Shown: one piece after another, positions 25,076 through 32,680 of the stretch
Layout: every line of letters begins with the position of its first letter
Position numbering within the stretch: position 1 is the stretch's first letter
NCBI GenBank assembly: GCA_900553465.1
Contig: USDT01000033.1
Span: forward strand, 1 to 32,680
Direction of reading: 5' to 3'
DNA length: 32,680 bases
Source of the DNA: an uncultured Prevotella sp.
GTDB lineage: Bacteria > Bacteroidota > Bacteroidia > Bacteroidales > Bacteroidaceae
Notes under the pieces: generated by a model
Told to the model about the DNA's origin: nothing
Databases searched by the model: none
What the model saw: only the letters and a program-made list of their open reading frames with translations
Program-made: the position numbers and the translations under genes

Positions 25076-25346
25076 ATGTCTCTTGGATGCAAGTTGCTGA
25101 TGTCCAACGTTTTGCGTAAGTCTCTTATTTTTCGAGAATTTGCGTCCGAAGGAAAGTCAGCCCGCAAATACTCATTTATTTTTCGGGGTAGAACTGAAAA
25201 CTCGGACGGAAAAACCGCAGGATACTGAAAATCTGAAAGTGCCCGTATTGATTTACTTTCAGCAGAAGAAAACAACGCCGATACGAGAGCGAAGCCGCAG
25301 GCTTTTTTTATCATAACCGCTCTCCACCGGATTTCTGATAAATAGA

Positions 25347-25391
25347 AAAGAGTCATATCGTGTCCTGTTACAGGCGATGATATGACTCTTT
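25347..25391 (-). terminator. Terminator downstream of the C10 protease gene
   Basis: A perfect 13-base-pair outer stem (25347-25359 with 25379-25391, AAAGAGTCATATC/GATATGACTCTTT) encloses a second small stem CCTGT-T-ACAGG (25364-25374). On the minus strand it runs into TTTCTATTTATC. It lies about 115 bases after the protease stop codon. Confidence 0.65.
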
Positions 25392-25507
25392 ATATTTTGC
25401 CTCTCGGCCATGTAAGGATGCCTGAAAGCGTGACGGAGTGTTGTTTGCCGGTCTGTCATCAACGGGTGATGACTTCCAGACGCACCGTCACAGGCGCATG
25501 GCAGATA

Positions 25508-27172
25508 TTATTTCTTTATGAACTTCACACCGTTCTTGATGTACATTCCGCGGTCGAGTTTATCTACATCGGTGCCGACATAACGTCCGTCGATACTGTA
25601 TATGCGGTTGTCAGAAGCTTTGCCGGTCTCCTCTGTCACAACATTATTAATGCCGGTGGTCACCGTAGCATTGCCGTCAGAGATAGTCAACATATATGCG
25701 CCGTTGATATCTTCGTTGAAATGAACAGGCTGCCACTCTGACTCTGTTGTCGCTTTTGTAGCAAGATAAATCTTATAAGTGCCGTCTGCAAGACCGGATG
25801 TACTTACCGACACACTGTAATCCCGAGCATTTTGCGGATAAACGCTGCGATAAGCAAAGTTGCTGAGTTTCTCACTTCTAAGTGTTACAACGTTTCCTCC
25901 ATTGACAGGCTCAGCCATAAGAGCGAGGTTTCCGCTGAAACTGTTCACATCACAGTTCATAAGATTTGAACAAACACACAGAAGCATTGTACCTACACTC
26001 TTTACCTCGAACTTTCCAACAGTTTCGTATGTCTGTCCACCACTGGTAATCCAGGTTATTGAAGGCATTATACCCCACTGTGAGATATAAGGCAATTCTG
26101 GCGCATCGGATGTGTGCATCAGGATCATATCCTGGCTGTACGAATAGCTTCCTGTGTTGGAGTTGAGCAATGCAACCTCAAAATATCCATTACCGCTACC
26201 ACTCCATCCCCAGTTTACATGCACAAGACCATCGGCATCGTAACCGTCGAATACAAACGCATGACCGGCATTCTGTGCTGTAACACCACCATAGAGAATA
26301 GGACGTCCGTTGCTTATCTCCTCGAAAATCATATTCATCCACTCTGCCTTTGTATATATGTCGCGTGTGTAAAGTCGTGTGTTGTACTTGAAATACTTGT
26401 TAAGCGCCACAGAAGCATCATTACTGAACGAACCGCTGCCATTAAGACCGTAATTCATGTCCACGGCAACACCACAATGAAGCATCAGCTTTGCAACAGC
26501 ATCGGCCTGCTCTGTGGTGTAATTGTTTCCAGAATAGACATCGAGCATATTGTCGTACTGATAGGTAGTACTTTCGAAATCGTAGTTACCGTTCTTGCCA
26601 TCGATGGCATATCCCTTGTATCCCTGACCTGTCACAGGATATGAATGATATTTCATTATCTGTGCCATGGCTGTAGCCATACAGCCTGTAGGATAGCTCT
26701 TGCCAGTGATTCTTACAAGTTCTTTATTGTATGGTGTCATCTGATCCCATCTGGTTGTAAGAAGCTCAGCCACTGCTTCCGGATATTCTGCGCTACGCAA
26801 CTCCGCAGCAGACTTAACCTCTTCGCCGTTCTCAAGGGCTGTCTGCAAGGCATTCTCCGTCATATTCATCCACCATTGCATGGCAGGCGGCATGTTGTCG
26901 GTGGTGAACTGAGTGTCAGAATAACCAAGTACTGGCGCAAAGTTATCATCTGTAGCAATGACTGCGAATCCACCGTACTTGTAACCGATGACATTAAGCA
27001 TCTGTCCTTTCTGCAATACCTCAAGTTTCTGGCTCGCACCTGCAGAATGCATGGAAGGACGAAGTTTGATGACTTTTCTTGCAGCATTCATCATATCCTC
27101 CACGCTTCTTGGACCTCCGAGAACGGATACTGTCATCAAAGACAGCACGAGCAATGATAAAAATTTCTTCAT
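25508..27172 (-). CDS. Secreted C10 family cysteine protease (streptopain-like)
   Basis: A 554-residue exported protease of the SpeB/streptopain/interpain family. It has a signal peptide (1-20), a propeptide (about 21-140, with FAVIATDDNFAPVLGYSDT at its end), a catalytic domain (about 141-360) with C164 in YPTGCMATAMAQIMKYH and H304 in NAGHAFVFDGYD, and GLVHVNWGWSGSGNGYF carrying the conserved Trp region. C-terminal beta-rich modules (about 370-510) end in a short tail (RIYSIDGRYVGTDVDKLDRGMYI) like those on secreted Prevotella proteins. C10 enzymes mature by cutting off their prodomain and degrade host or dietary proteins. The gene lies last after SusC, SusD and a lipoprotein, behind a terminator hairpin, with no promoter of its own seen. 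Confidence 0.94.
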   Translation of the reverse strand: MKKFLSLLVLSLMTVSVLGGPRSVEDMMNAARKVIKLRPSMHSAGASQKLEVLQKGQMLNVIGYKYGGFAVIATDDNFAPVLGYSDTQFTTDNMPPAMQWWMNMTENALQTALENGEEVKSAAELRSAEYPEAVAELLTTRWDQMTPYNKELVRITGKSYPTGCMATAMAQIMKYHSYPVTGQGYKGYAIDGKNGNYDFESTTYQYDNMLDVYSGNNYTTEQADAVAKLMLHCGVAVDMNYGLNGSGSFSNDASVALNKYFKYNTRLYTRDIYTKAEWMNMIFEEISNGRPILYGGVTAQNAGHAFVFDGYDADGLVHVNWGWSGSGNGYFEVALLNSNTGSYSYSQDMILMHTSDAPELPYISQWGIMPSITWITSGGQTYETVGKFEVKSVGTMLLCVCSNLMNCDVNSFSGNLALMAEPVNGGNVVTLRSEKLSNFAYRSVYPQNARDYSVSVSTSGLADGTYKIYLATKATTESEWQPVHFNEDINGAYMLTISDGNATVTTGINNVVTEETGKASDNRIYSIDGRYVGTDVDKLDRGMYIKNGVKFIKK

Positions 27173-27211
27173 AATATATTTCAGGTTTTAAAGTTTGATG
27201 TTTTCAAAAAA

Positions 27212-27252
27212 AAGGACATGGCATATCCCATTGAAGGATATGCCGTGTCCTT
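27212..27252 (-). terminator. Terminator hairpin between the Calx-beta lipoprotein and protease genes
   Basis: A 17-pair stem with one G-U pair (27212-27228 with 27236-27252) has a 7-base loop. On the minus strand it runs into eight T. It lies 14 bases after the lipoprotein stop codon and 39 bases before the protease ATG. Those 39 bases hold no TAnnTTTG box, so the protease may depend on read-through. Confidence 0.88.
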
Positions 27253-27266
27253 AAATTCATTGTCAA

Positions 27267-28178
27267 TTAGTTTCGTGTCAGAGTGACGTTATCGAAGATG
27301 TCAAGATATCCACCCTGGCCACTGTCTGTCTGAACATAGAGCCAGATACAGTATTCCGGATCAAACGTCAAAGTGTTAGGTATTGTTCCTTCCTCTGTCA
27401 ATGACCACTCTATCGGGAACACTCCCTGATAAACGCTATTGTGGTCATTAGCTGGACCGAACAGCCACATCAGATGATAACCGTAGTCAGGCATATAAGA
27501 GATTTCTTCACCACAGACAAGTCCGAGTTGTCCTGACATGGATTCCTGATTGAACTTATATTCAAATTTCCATGAATAAGTCTCACCGGCACCCATTATG
27601 TTTGCAGCCTCACATGTGAGTACGCTCTCATAATCGGAACTTCCTTTTGCAGCAGCCTTTATGGTTACAGGGAATGTTGTCTTAGCACCGTCAAGATTTG
27701 TTGCAGAGAAAGTCCACTCTCCTGCGAATGCTTTGTAGAAGTCAGCATCGTTGTCTGAAATAGTTACTGTTGTCTGCTGGCTTGTTATCTCTGCACCTTC
27801 TGCAGAAACTATTGTAAGAGTGAACTGACGGTCATTGTTGATCTTGCTATCGTCGATCACCTTCACCTCTACATTTATAGTTCCGGTACTGAGAGTATCG
27901 CTGTTAAGATTCAGAGTCTTGTCTGTTATTGTATAGTTCTCGCCTTCAACAGCTCCGTTCTCACCTACAGTAGCCGATTCTATCTTCACACGTACCGGAC
28001 CATTGCGATGACCAGTGACAGTTATTGGAACCTGAACATAACCGACTGTTTCTTCCACGGTAATGGCTGTGTTTGCAAATCCTACAGTGCATTCTTTCGT
28101 ATTAACGTCATCTTCAGAACATGACGCGAAGAATGGCAGGACTGCCACCATAAGCATTAATAATTTTATATTCTTCAT
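27267..28178 (-). CDS. Surface lipoprotein with Calx-beta domain
   Basis: A 303-residue predicted lipoprotein. The signal MKNIKLLMLMVAVLPFFASC has lipobox FASC with Cys20. A Calx-beta-like domain (about 30-145) shows VTVEE-type and GTINVEVKVIDDSKINNDRQFTLTI strands and ends in VTISDNDA. A second beta-rich domain (about 148-303, FAGEWTFSATNLDG to IFDNVTLTRN) resembles lipocalin-like or jelly-roll surface domains but is not identified. Its place directly after SusD (28 bases) fits a surface binding protein that helps the SusC/SusD pair. The ligand is unknown. Confidence 0.82.
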   Translation of the reverse strand: MKNIKLLMLMVAVLPFFASCSEDDVNTKECTVGFANTAITVEETVGYVQVPITVTGHRNGPVRVKIESATVGENGAVEGENYTITDKTLNLNSDTLSTGTINVEVKVIDDSKINNDRQFTLTIVSAEGAEITSQQTTVTISDNDADFYKAFAGEWTFSATNLDGAKTTFPVTIKAAAKGSSDYESVLTCEAANIMGAGETYSWKFEYKFNQESMSGQLGLVCGEEISYMPDYGYHLMWLFGPANDHNSVYQGVFPIEWSLTEEGTIPNTLTFDPEYCIWLYVQTDSGQGGYLDIFDNVTLTRN

Positions 28179-28206
28179 AATCGTATTTTTACTTTAAATG
28201 GTTGAA

Positions 28207-29742
28207 TTAATAACCCGGGTTCTGCACAATCTGAGGATTTGTATCCATCTCGTGCTTAGGTATCGGCCATACGAAACGATAGTCGCCTGCAGGCTTTGAC
28301 AGATTTGTAGAATAATCTGTACCAGGCATTGCGCAGATGTCTTCCTGCTGCGGAGTACCACGTGTAACACCCATGTTCCAACGTTTCAAATCAAGCAGAC
28401 GCATACCTTCACCGAGGAACTCACGATGACGTTCTTCTTTAAGTTCACTCATTATTCTCTCGGCATCAGAGAAACTTTGTGCCTGATAATTAGCGATACG
28501 TTTTGCTTTGAAATCGTTCAGATACTGAGCAGCTTTGGTAAGATATGATCCATCTGTCTTTGCAAGCTGTGCATATGCCTCTGCTGCAATAAGATACATT
28601 TCAGAAATACGGATCACTTTAGGCTCAATGGTGAATCGTGCATAGTCGTAACCATTAGTTGCCTCGTATGGATATGCTTTCTCCGGATATTTGTTGAACG
28701 CAAGCACATTACCAACAACACCAGTACTTGTCTGGAATGTCAGTGGCAAGAAATAAACACTCTTACGATAATCATCATCTGAATAAAGATCAAGAACAGT
28801 CTTTGTCGGAACATAAGAGGGAGCACCGCCTTCTGTATATGGGAGATATTGCAGACCTGTCTGTGAGGACAACTGAGATGTTGCACTTGCAGCCAATTTG
28901 AAGATAGTTTCTGTATCAAAGTTACCGGCCCACATCCGAGTAAGTCTGTCAGCAGAACCGGCAAGTGTATAAGTTGTTGTTCCTATAACCTCTGTTGCCT
29001 TTTCTGCAGCAGTAGCATAATCATCCATAGCTAAAGCCACGCGTGCCTGCATTGCCTTTACGGCGTCAACAGAAATATAGTAGTTTGACTGTTCTCCAGC
29101 TACATTGACATACAGAAGAGCGCTGTCAAGATCATCTGTTATCTGTTTGTAAGTTTCGCGCAGAGTCTTGCGGGCCGGATATGTGGCAGAATTTGACGAA
29201 GGATAATAGTCTGTGCGATAAGAAACACCGCTGTTCTTTTTGTCTGCTATGCTTTCATCATAATCAGCACAGAAGAACTGTGCCAGATTGAACAGGAAGT
29301 AAGCACGTACGAAGAATGCCTCACCCTTTACATTCTTAACTGTGACCATAGCCTGATCAGTAAAGAGATTCTTATTTGACATGTCACACTTATTGTAGCC
29401 GTCTATGATGAAATTGGTACGGGCTATCATTGTCTGGCAGTTTGCATAAAGAGACTCTCCTGAACGCAGACTTATATTGAAATCCCAACGATGCAAGTCA
29501 CTGAGACCAGTTCCCACCGTAGCATTGAAATCATCACTTTGCTCATCAGGACCGGTGCAGAAATAACTGCTGCCGACAAATGATCGCATGCCGGTATAGA
29601 GTGGCACACTCATGTTCACAAAATCGGTAGGCGTCATAAGAGCCTCGCCTTCAGGAATTGCATTATAAGGATTCTTGTCCATGTCGCATGATGCGAGCGT
29701 GAGCGTTAATGCAAGAACCGGTAATAATATATATTTGTTCAT
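28207..29742 (-). CDS. SusD/RagB family nutrient-binding lipoprotein
   Basis: A 511-residue surface lipoprotein. The signal MNKYILLPVLALTLTLASC has Cys19. The SusD fold is recognised from helical TPR-like segments (VKGEAFFVRAYFLFNLAQFFC, VKAMQARVALAMDDYATAAEKATEVI) and the C-terminal RagB signature (KVIRISEMYLIAAEAYAQL, ERHREFLGEGMRLLDLKRW, FVWPIPKHEMDTNPQIVQNPGY). It caps the SusC channel and captures the nutrient before TonB-driven import. It starts 38 bases after the SusC stop and is followed by the lipoprotein gene, so the three form an operon. Confidence 0.97.
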   Translation of the reverse strand: MNKYILLPVLALTLTLASCDMDKNPYNAIPEGEALMTPTDFVNMSVPLYTGMRSFVGSSYFCTGPDEQSDDFNATVGTGLSDLHRWDFNISLRSGESLYANCQTMIARTNFIIDGYNKCDMSNKNLFTDQAMVTVKNVKGEAFFVRAYFLFNLAQFFCADYDESIADKKNSGVSYRTDYYPSSNSATYPARKTLRETYKQITDDLDSALLYVNVAGEQSNYYISVDAVKAMQARVALAMDDYATAAEKATEVIGTTTYTLAGSADRLTRMWAGNFDTETIFKLAASATSQLSSQTGLQYLPYTEGGAPSYVPTKTVLDLYSDDDYRKSVYFLPLTFQTSTGVVGNVLAFNKYPEKAYPYEATNGYDYARFTIEPKVIRISEMYLIAAEAYAQLAKTDGSYLTKAAQYLNDFKAKRIANYQAQSFSDAERIMSELKEERHREFLGEGMRLLDLKRWNMGVTRGTPQQEDICAMPGTDYSTNLSKPAGDYRFVWPIPKHEMDTNPQIVQNPGY

Positions 29743-29780
29743 TTTATATTTCCTTTATTTTATTTTTATACACCTTATTA

Positions 29781-32680
29781 TCAGAATGTAAGCTGTGCAC
29801 CGATAGAGTACTGACGTGTGTTAGGATAGTCACCAAATGTCATTGTGTTGTTGACCTCAGGATCGTAGCCCTGGTAACCGGTGAAAGTAAGCAGGTTGCG
29901 ACCTACAAGGAACACTTTAGCACCCTTGATGAAACCTGTCTGGTTGAGCCAGTTCTTCGGAAGTGTGTAAGAGAGCTGAGCGAACTTCAGACGCACGAAT
30001 GAAGCATCCTCGAGGAACATTGTATCTGGCTGACGTACAACATTTGCAGCAGGTATATTTGTCTTATCACCAGGTTTCATCCACATGTCAAGCATAGAAG
30101 CCGCCATATTGTATGTTCCGTTTGCCTGCGGATCCTCAAGCCAATAGCGTTCGTTGTTCCACATATAACGATCGAACATTCCTGTGAACTGAAGATCGAG
30201 TTGGAAACCTTTCCATGCAACTGTTGTAGAAAGACCACCTGACCATGGAGCCATCCAGCTCTTGCCAGTCTGTACACGGTTCTCTTCGGAATAAACCTTT
30301 GTATAGTTACCATTCTTGTCAAGCCATACACTCTGACCATCAGCCGGATCAACGTGGCTCCAACGAACCATGTAATACTCACCCATATCGTGGCCTACCT
30401 CAAGCATCTGGAAGTCGCCGAGTACATAAGAGTCAAGTCCTTGGAAGAGTGTGGTAACCTTATTCTTGTTGTAGTTTCCGTTAACCTTTACATTCCAGTA
30501 CCAGTCCTTGTTCTTGATAATGTCAACACCGATAGTAAAATCAAAACCGCGGTTATACATCTCAGCAACATTTCCGTATCCAGAGCTGAAACCAGTTGTA
30601 TAAGAATAAGGTATAGACATCAACATATCAGATGTTACCTTATTATAATACTGCAAGTCGAAATCTACGCGATCGAACAGACGGCCCGACAGACCGATAT
30701 TGAAAGTCTTTACCTTCTCCCATGTAAGATCAGGGTTACTTGAGTTTGCGATGACTGTTCCTGAAGAATTAATATACATTGAGCTTGAAGCACCTACAAG
30801 GCCGAGTGCCATGTATGCCTGCGGAAGACCTGAGTTACCTGTCGAACCATAGCTTACGCGGAACTGGAGGTCCTTGAGCCAGTCTTTTGTAACATCCATG
30901 AAGTCTTCATTAGAAACAGTCCACATGAATGCGGCTGCACCGAATGTACCCCAACGGTGATCTTCTGCAAAAAGAGAAGATCCGTCACGACGGATACTCA
31001 AATCAAGGAAATACTTATTTGCATAAGCGTAGTTGAGCATTCCGAACCATGAGTTACGAACTTCTTCTGAAATAGAATGAGACGGCACCAAAGGATCGGC
31101 ATTTGATGTTGAGCTGAGAAGCATAAGGCGATTGTCTACAAGACCAGTACGCATAACACCGAAAGCTGTCGTCTTGTTTGTCATTGACTCCTGTCCGAGA
31201 AGAACAGTAACGTCATGATCCTTGAGGAAGTTGAACTTGTATTCTGCTGTATTTGTCACAGTCCAACGGTAGAAGTTTGAGAATTCCTCAGAAGCCTGAC
31301 CTGTTGGCATCTGCTGACCAAAGCCGTCATCTACAAGATTATAGCATTTGTATGATGTACGCAGATCATTCCAGTCGAGACCGATTGCAGAACGAAGGTT
31401 AAGTCCCTTTATCGGGTTGATGTTAACAAATGCATTCTCATTTATACGCACTCGACGCTGTATTTCCGGCTGTTTGCTTGCGAGATAGTCAGGATCAAAT
31501 GTTCCACGACCTCCTGCATTCAAAGAATACCATTTTAGCTTTTCACCATACCCGTTGAATGCACTGTTAGCATAATCAATTGTTCCGTCAGGATTGTATG
31601 CCAAACCAAGGATCTCATGTGTTGTCTGTGTAGGCAGATAAGCATGAGCAGCCCAAGGCTTGTTATAAACACTTGTTTTCTCACCATTGTTCACAAGAGT
31701 AGTCTGTGTCTTATTATATGCCAAGTTTGAATTTGTTCCTATCTTCAACCACGGAGTGATGTTGAACTCGAGGTTTGCACGCAGAGTCTCACGACGCATG
31801 TTAGAGTCATCGTACAGACCGTCTGCATCATAATGAGAGAATGACACCAAATATGCTGTGTTCTGAGAACCACCACGTACGCTTGCGTCAATCTGAGAAA
31901 TTGGAGAAGTATTACCGAGGAAACGGTCTACCCAGTCTGTTCCGATATTATACTTCTTATAATAGTTCTTCATTGCCTGAAAAGACTCGTTTGTCAGGTT
32001 TGAAGGATTCATCATTTCCTGGAACTTAAACCACTGATTTGCGTTCATCACGTCTGTTCCATCATGTGCAACCTCTGACACAGAATACTGGGCAGAAACA
32101 AGAACTGTAGGAGCCTCTCCGAACTTACCTTTCTTCGATGTCACAATAACAACACCGTTGGCGGCACGTGAGCCATAAATAGCTGTGGAAGACGCATCCT
32201 TAAGCACGGTAACGTTCTCAATATCATTCGGGTTGAGCGAAACGAATGTGTTTGCGGATATTTCACTACCGTCCAATATATAAAGAGGTTCTGTCTCTGC
32301 ATTGATTGATGTGACACCACGGATAGTCATAGATGATACTGCAGAAGGCTCACCTGAAGATGTGAATACCTGCAGACCTGCGACCTGACCCTGCAAAGCG
32401 TCACTGACACTTGCTGCCGGACGGAGCGAAAGAGCATCGCCGGAAACCGATGAAACTGAACCGGAAATAGTTCCGAGCTTACGTGCCGAACCGTAACCAG
32501 TTACAACGACACCTTCAAGTGTTTGACTGTCAGACTCAAGTACAATGCGCATGTTGCTTGCAGCCTTGACTGTTTTGGGTACCATTCCCAGATAAGTGAT
32601 CTGGAGTTCTGTGCCCACCGGCACATTGATTGTGAATTCTCCGTCGGCATTTGTAACTGCGCCTGCATTCAGGCCCACTG
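29781..32680 (-). CDS. SusC/RagA family TonB-dependent outer-membrane transporter (5' end outside window)
   Basis: At least 966 residues, with the start beyond the window edge. The visible N-terminus is the end of a carboxypeptidase-D-like regulatory domain (GAVTNADGEFTINVPVGTELQITYLG). Next come a TonB-box-like GVVVTGYG, a plug domain (DALQGQVAGLQVFTSSGEPS, LYILDGSEI, NVTVLKDASSTAIYGSRAANG, the SusC signature) and a long beta-barrel that ends with the aromatic ...IGAQLTF. It imports large nutrients with SusD using TonB energy. The signal peptide and the first part of the regulatory domain are missing only because of the window edge. Confidence 0.97.
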   Translation of the reverse strand, partial: VGLNAGAVTNADGEFTINVPVGTELQITYLGMVPKTVKAASNMRIVLESDSQTLEGVVVTGYGSARKLGTISGSVSSVSGDALSLRPAASVSDALQGQVAGLQVFTSSGEPSAVSSMTIRGVTSINAETEPLYILDGSEISANTFVSLNPNDIENVTVLKDASSTAIYGSRAANGVVIVTSKKGKFGEAPTVLVSAQYSVSEVAHDGTDVMNANQWFKFQEMMNPSNLTNESFQAMKNYYKKYNIGTDWVDRFLGNTSPISQIDASVRGGSQNTAYLVSFSHYDADGLYDDSNMRRETLRANLEFNITPWLKIGTNSNLAYNKTQTTLVNNGEKTSVYNKPWAAHAYLPTQTTHEILGLAYNPDGTIDYANSAFNGYGEKLKWYSLNAGGRGTFDPDYLASKQPEIQRRVRINENAFVNINPIKGLNLRSAIGLDWNDLRTSYKCYNLVDDGFGQQMPTGQASEEFSNFYRWTVTNTAEYKFNFLKDHDVTVLLGQESMTNKTTAFGVMRTGLVDNRLMLLSSTSNADPLVPSHSISEEVRNSWFGMLNYAYANKYFLDLSIRRDGSSLFAEDHRWGTFGAAAFMWTVSNEDFMDVTKDWLKDLQFRVSYGSTGNSGLPQAYMALGLVGASSSMYINSSGTVIANSSNPDLTWEKVKTFNIGLSGRLFDRVDFDLQYYNKVTSDMLMSIPYSYTTGFSSGYGNVAEMYNRGFDFTIGVDIIKNKDWYWNVKVNGNYNKNKVTTLFQGLDSYVLGDFQMLEVGHDMGEYYMVRWSHVDPADGQSVWLDKNGNYTKVYSEENRVQTGKSWMAPWSGGLSTTVAWKGFQLDLQFTGMFDRYMWNNERYWLEDPQANGTYNMAASMLDMWMKPGDKTNIPAANVVRQPDTMFLEDASFVRLKFAQLSYTLPKNWLNQTGFIKGAKVFLVGRNLLTFTGYQGYDPEVNNTMTFGDYPNTRQYSIGAQLTF

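Larger units (their letters stand above)
24557..25507. other. Gene-free 950-bp spacer rich in repeats
   Basis: No supported gene. It contains the inverted ~80-bp dispersed repeat (24781-24860), the second 22-bp array (24966-25075) and the terminator serving the protease gene (25347-25391). A 15-base word GAAAACTCGGACGGA occurs both in the dispersed repeat (24791-24805) and again at 25196-25210. A TTTGCG/CGCAAA dyad lies around 25138-25170. Short frames on both strands overlap these repeats and are not credible. Confidence 0.7.

Overview
The window looks like a chromosomal piece of a Bacteroidales bacterium, most likely Prevotella or a close relative. Signs are a SusC/SusD pair, a type IX secretion C-terminal domain, a C10 cysteine protease, a DUF4292 lipoprotein, Bacteroidetes-type promoters (TTTG, 19-21 bases, TAnnTTTG) and an almost complete lack of Shine-Dalgarno sequences. 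No rRNA, tRNA, CRISPR array, transposase or phage gene was seen.

Left part (about 0.5-14.5 kb): mostly housekeeping. Two nucleotide-pool enzymes, dGTPase (dgt, minus) and dUTPase (dut, plus), are divergent over a short intergenic stretch that holds both promoters. After dut come a secreted TPR protein, a DUF4292 lipoprotein and an EnvC-like coiled-coil/LytM protein whose metal ligands are lost. These four form a plus-strand run closed by a strong terminator. Convergent to it is argE (M20 deacylase). A 1.1 kb gene-free spacer follows, holding three tandem 88-bp repeats and an array of degenerate 22-bp repeats. Then come a TlpA-like thioredoxin protein, an O6-alkylguanine-DNA alkyltransferase, gyrB, and a secreted glycerophosphodiester phosphodiesterase.

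Middle part (14.6-24.6 kb): carbohydrate-active genes. A truncated alpha-L-rhamnosidase-type N-terminal module precedes a 1320-residue secreted GH76 alpha-1,6-mannanase with many carbohydrate-binding modules and a T9SS tail. A GH36 alpha-galactosidase lies convergent to it. A lipoprotein glycosidase of clan GH-D (GH27/GH36-like) is divergent from the GH36 gene. Together the enzymes suit removal of alpha-galactose from, and cutting of, an alpha-1,6-mannan (a fungal galactomannan-like glycan). That substrate is inference.

Right part (24.6-32.7 kb): a gene-free 950-bp spacer carries an inverted copy of an approximately 80-bp element also found at the window start, plus a second 22-bp repeat array in the same phase as the first. 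Then, all on the minus strand, come SusC (cut by the window end), SusD, a Calx-beta lipoprotein and a secreted C10 protease. This layout suggests a protein or peptide utilisation locus like RagAB rather than a glycan locus. A strong hairpin terminator sits just before the protease gene.

The strongest non-coding observations are the two 22-bp-period arrays, the 88-bp repeats that contain the argE promoter, and the 80-bp inverted dispersed repeat.
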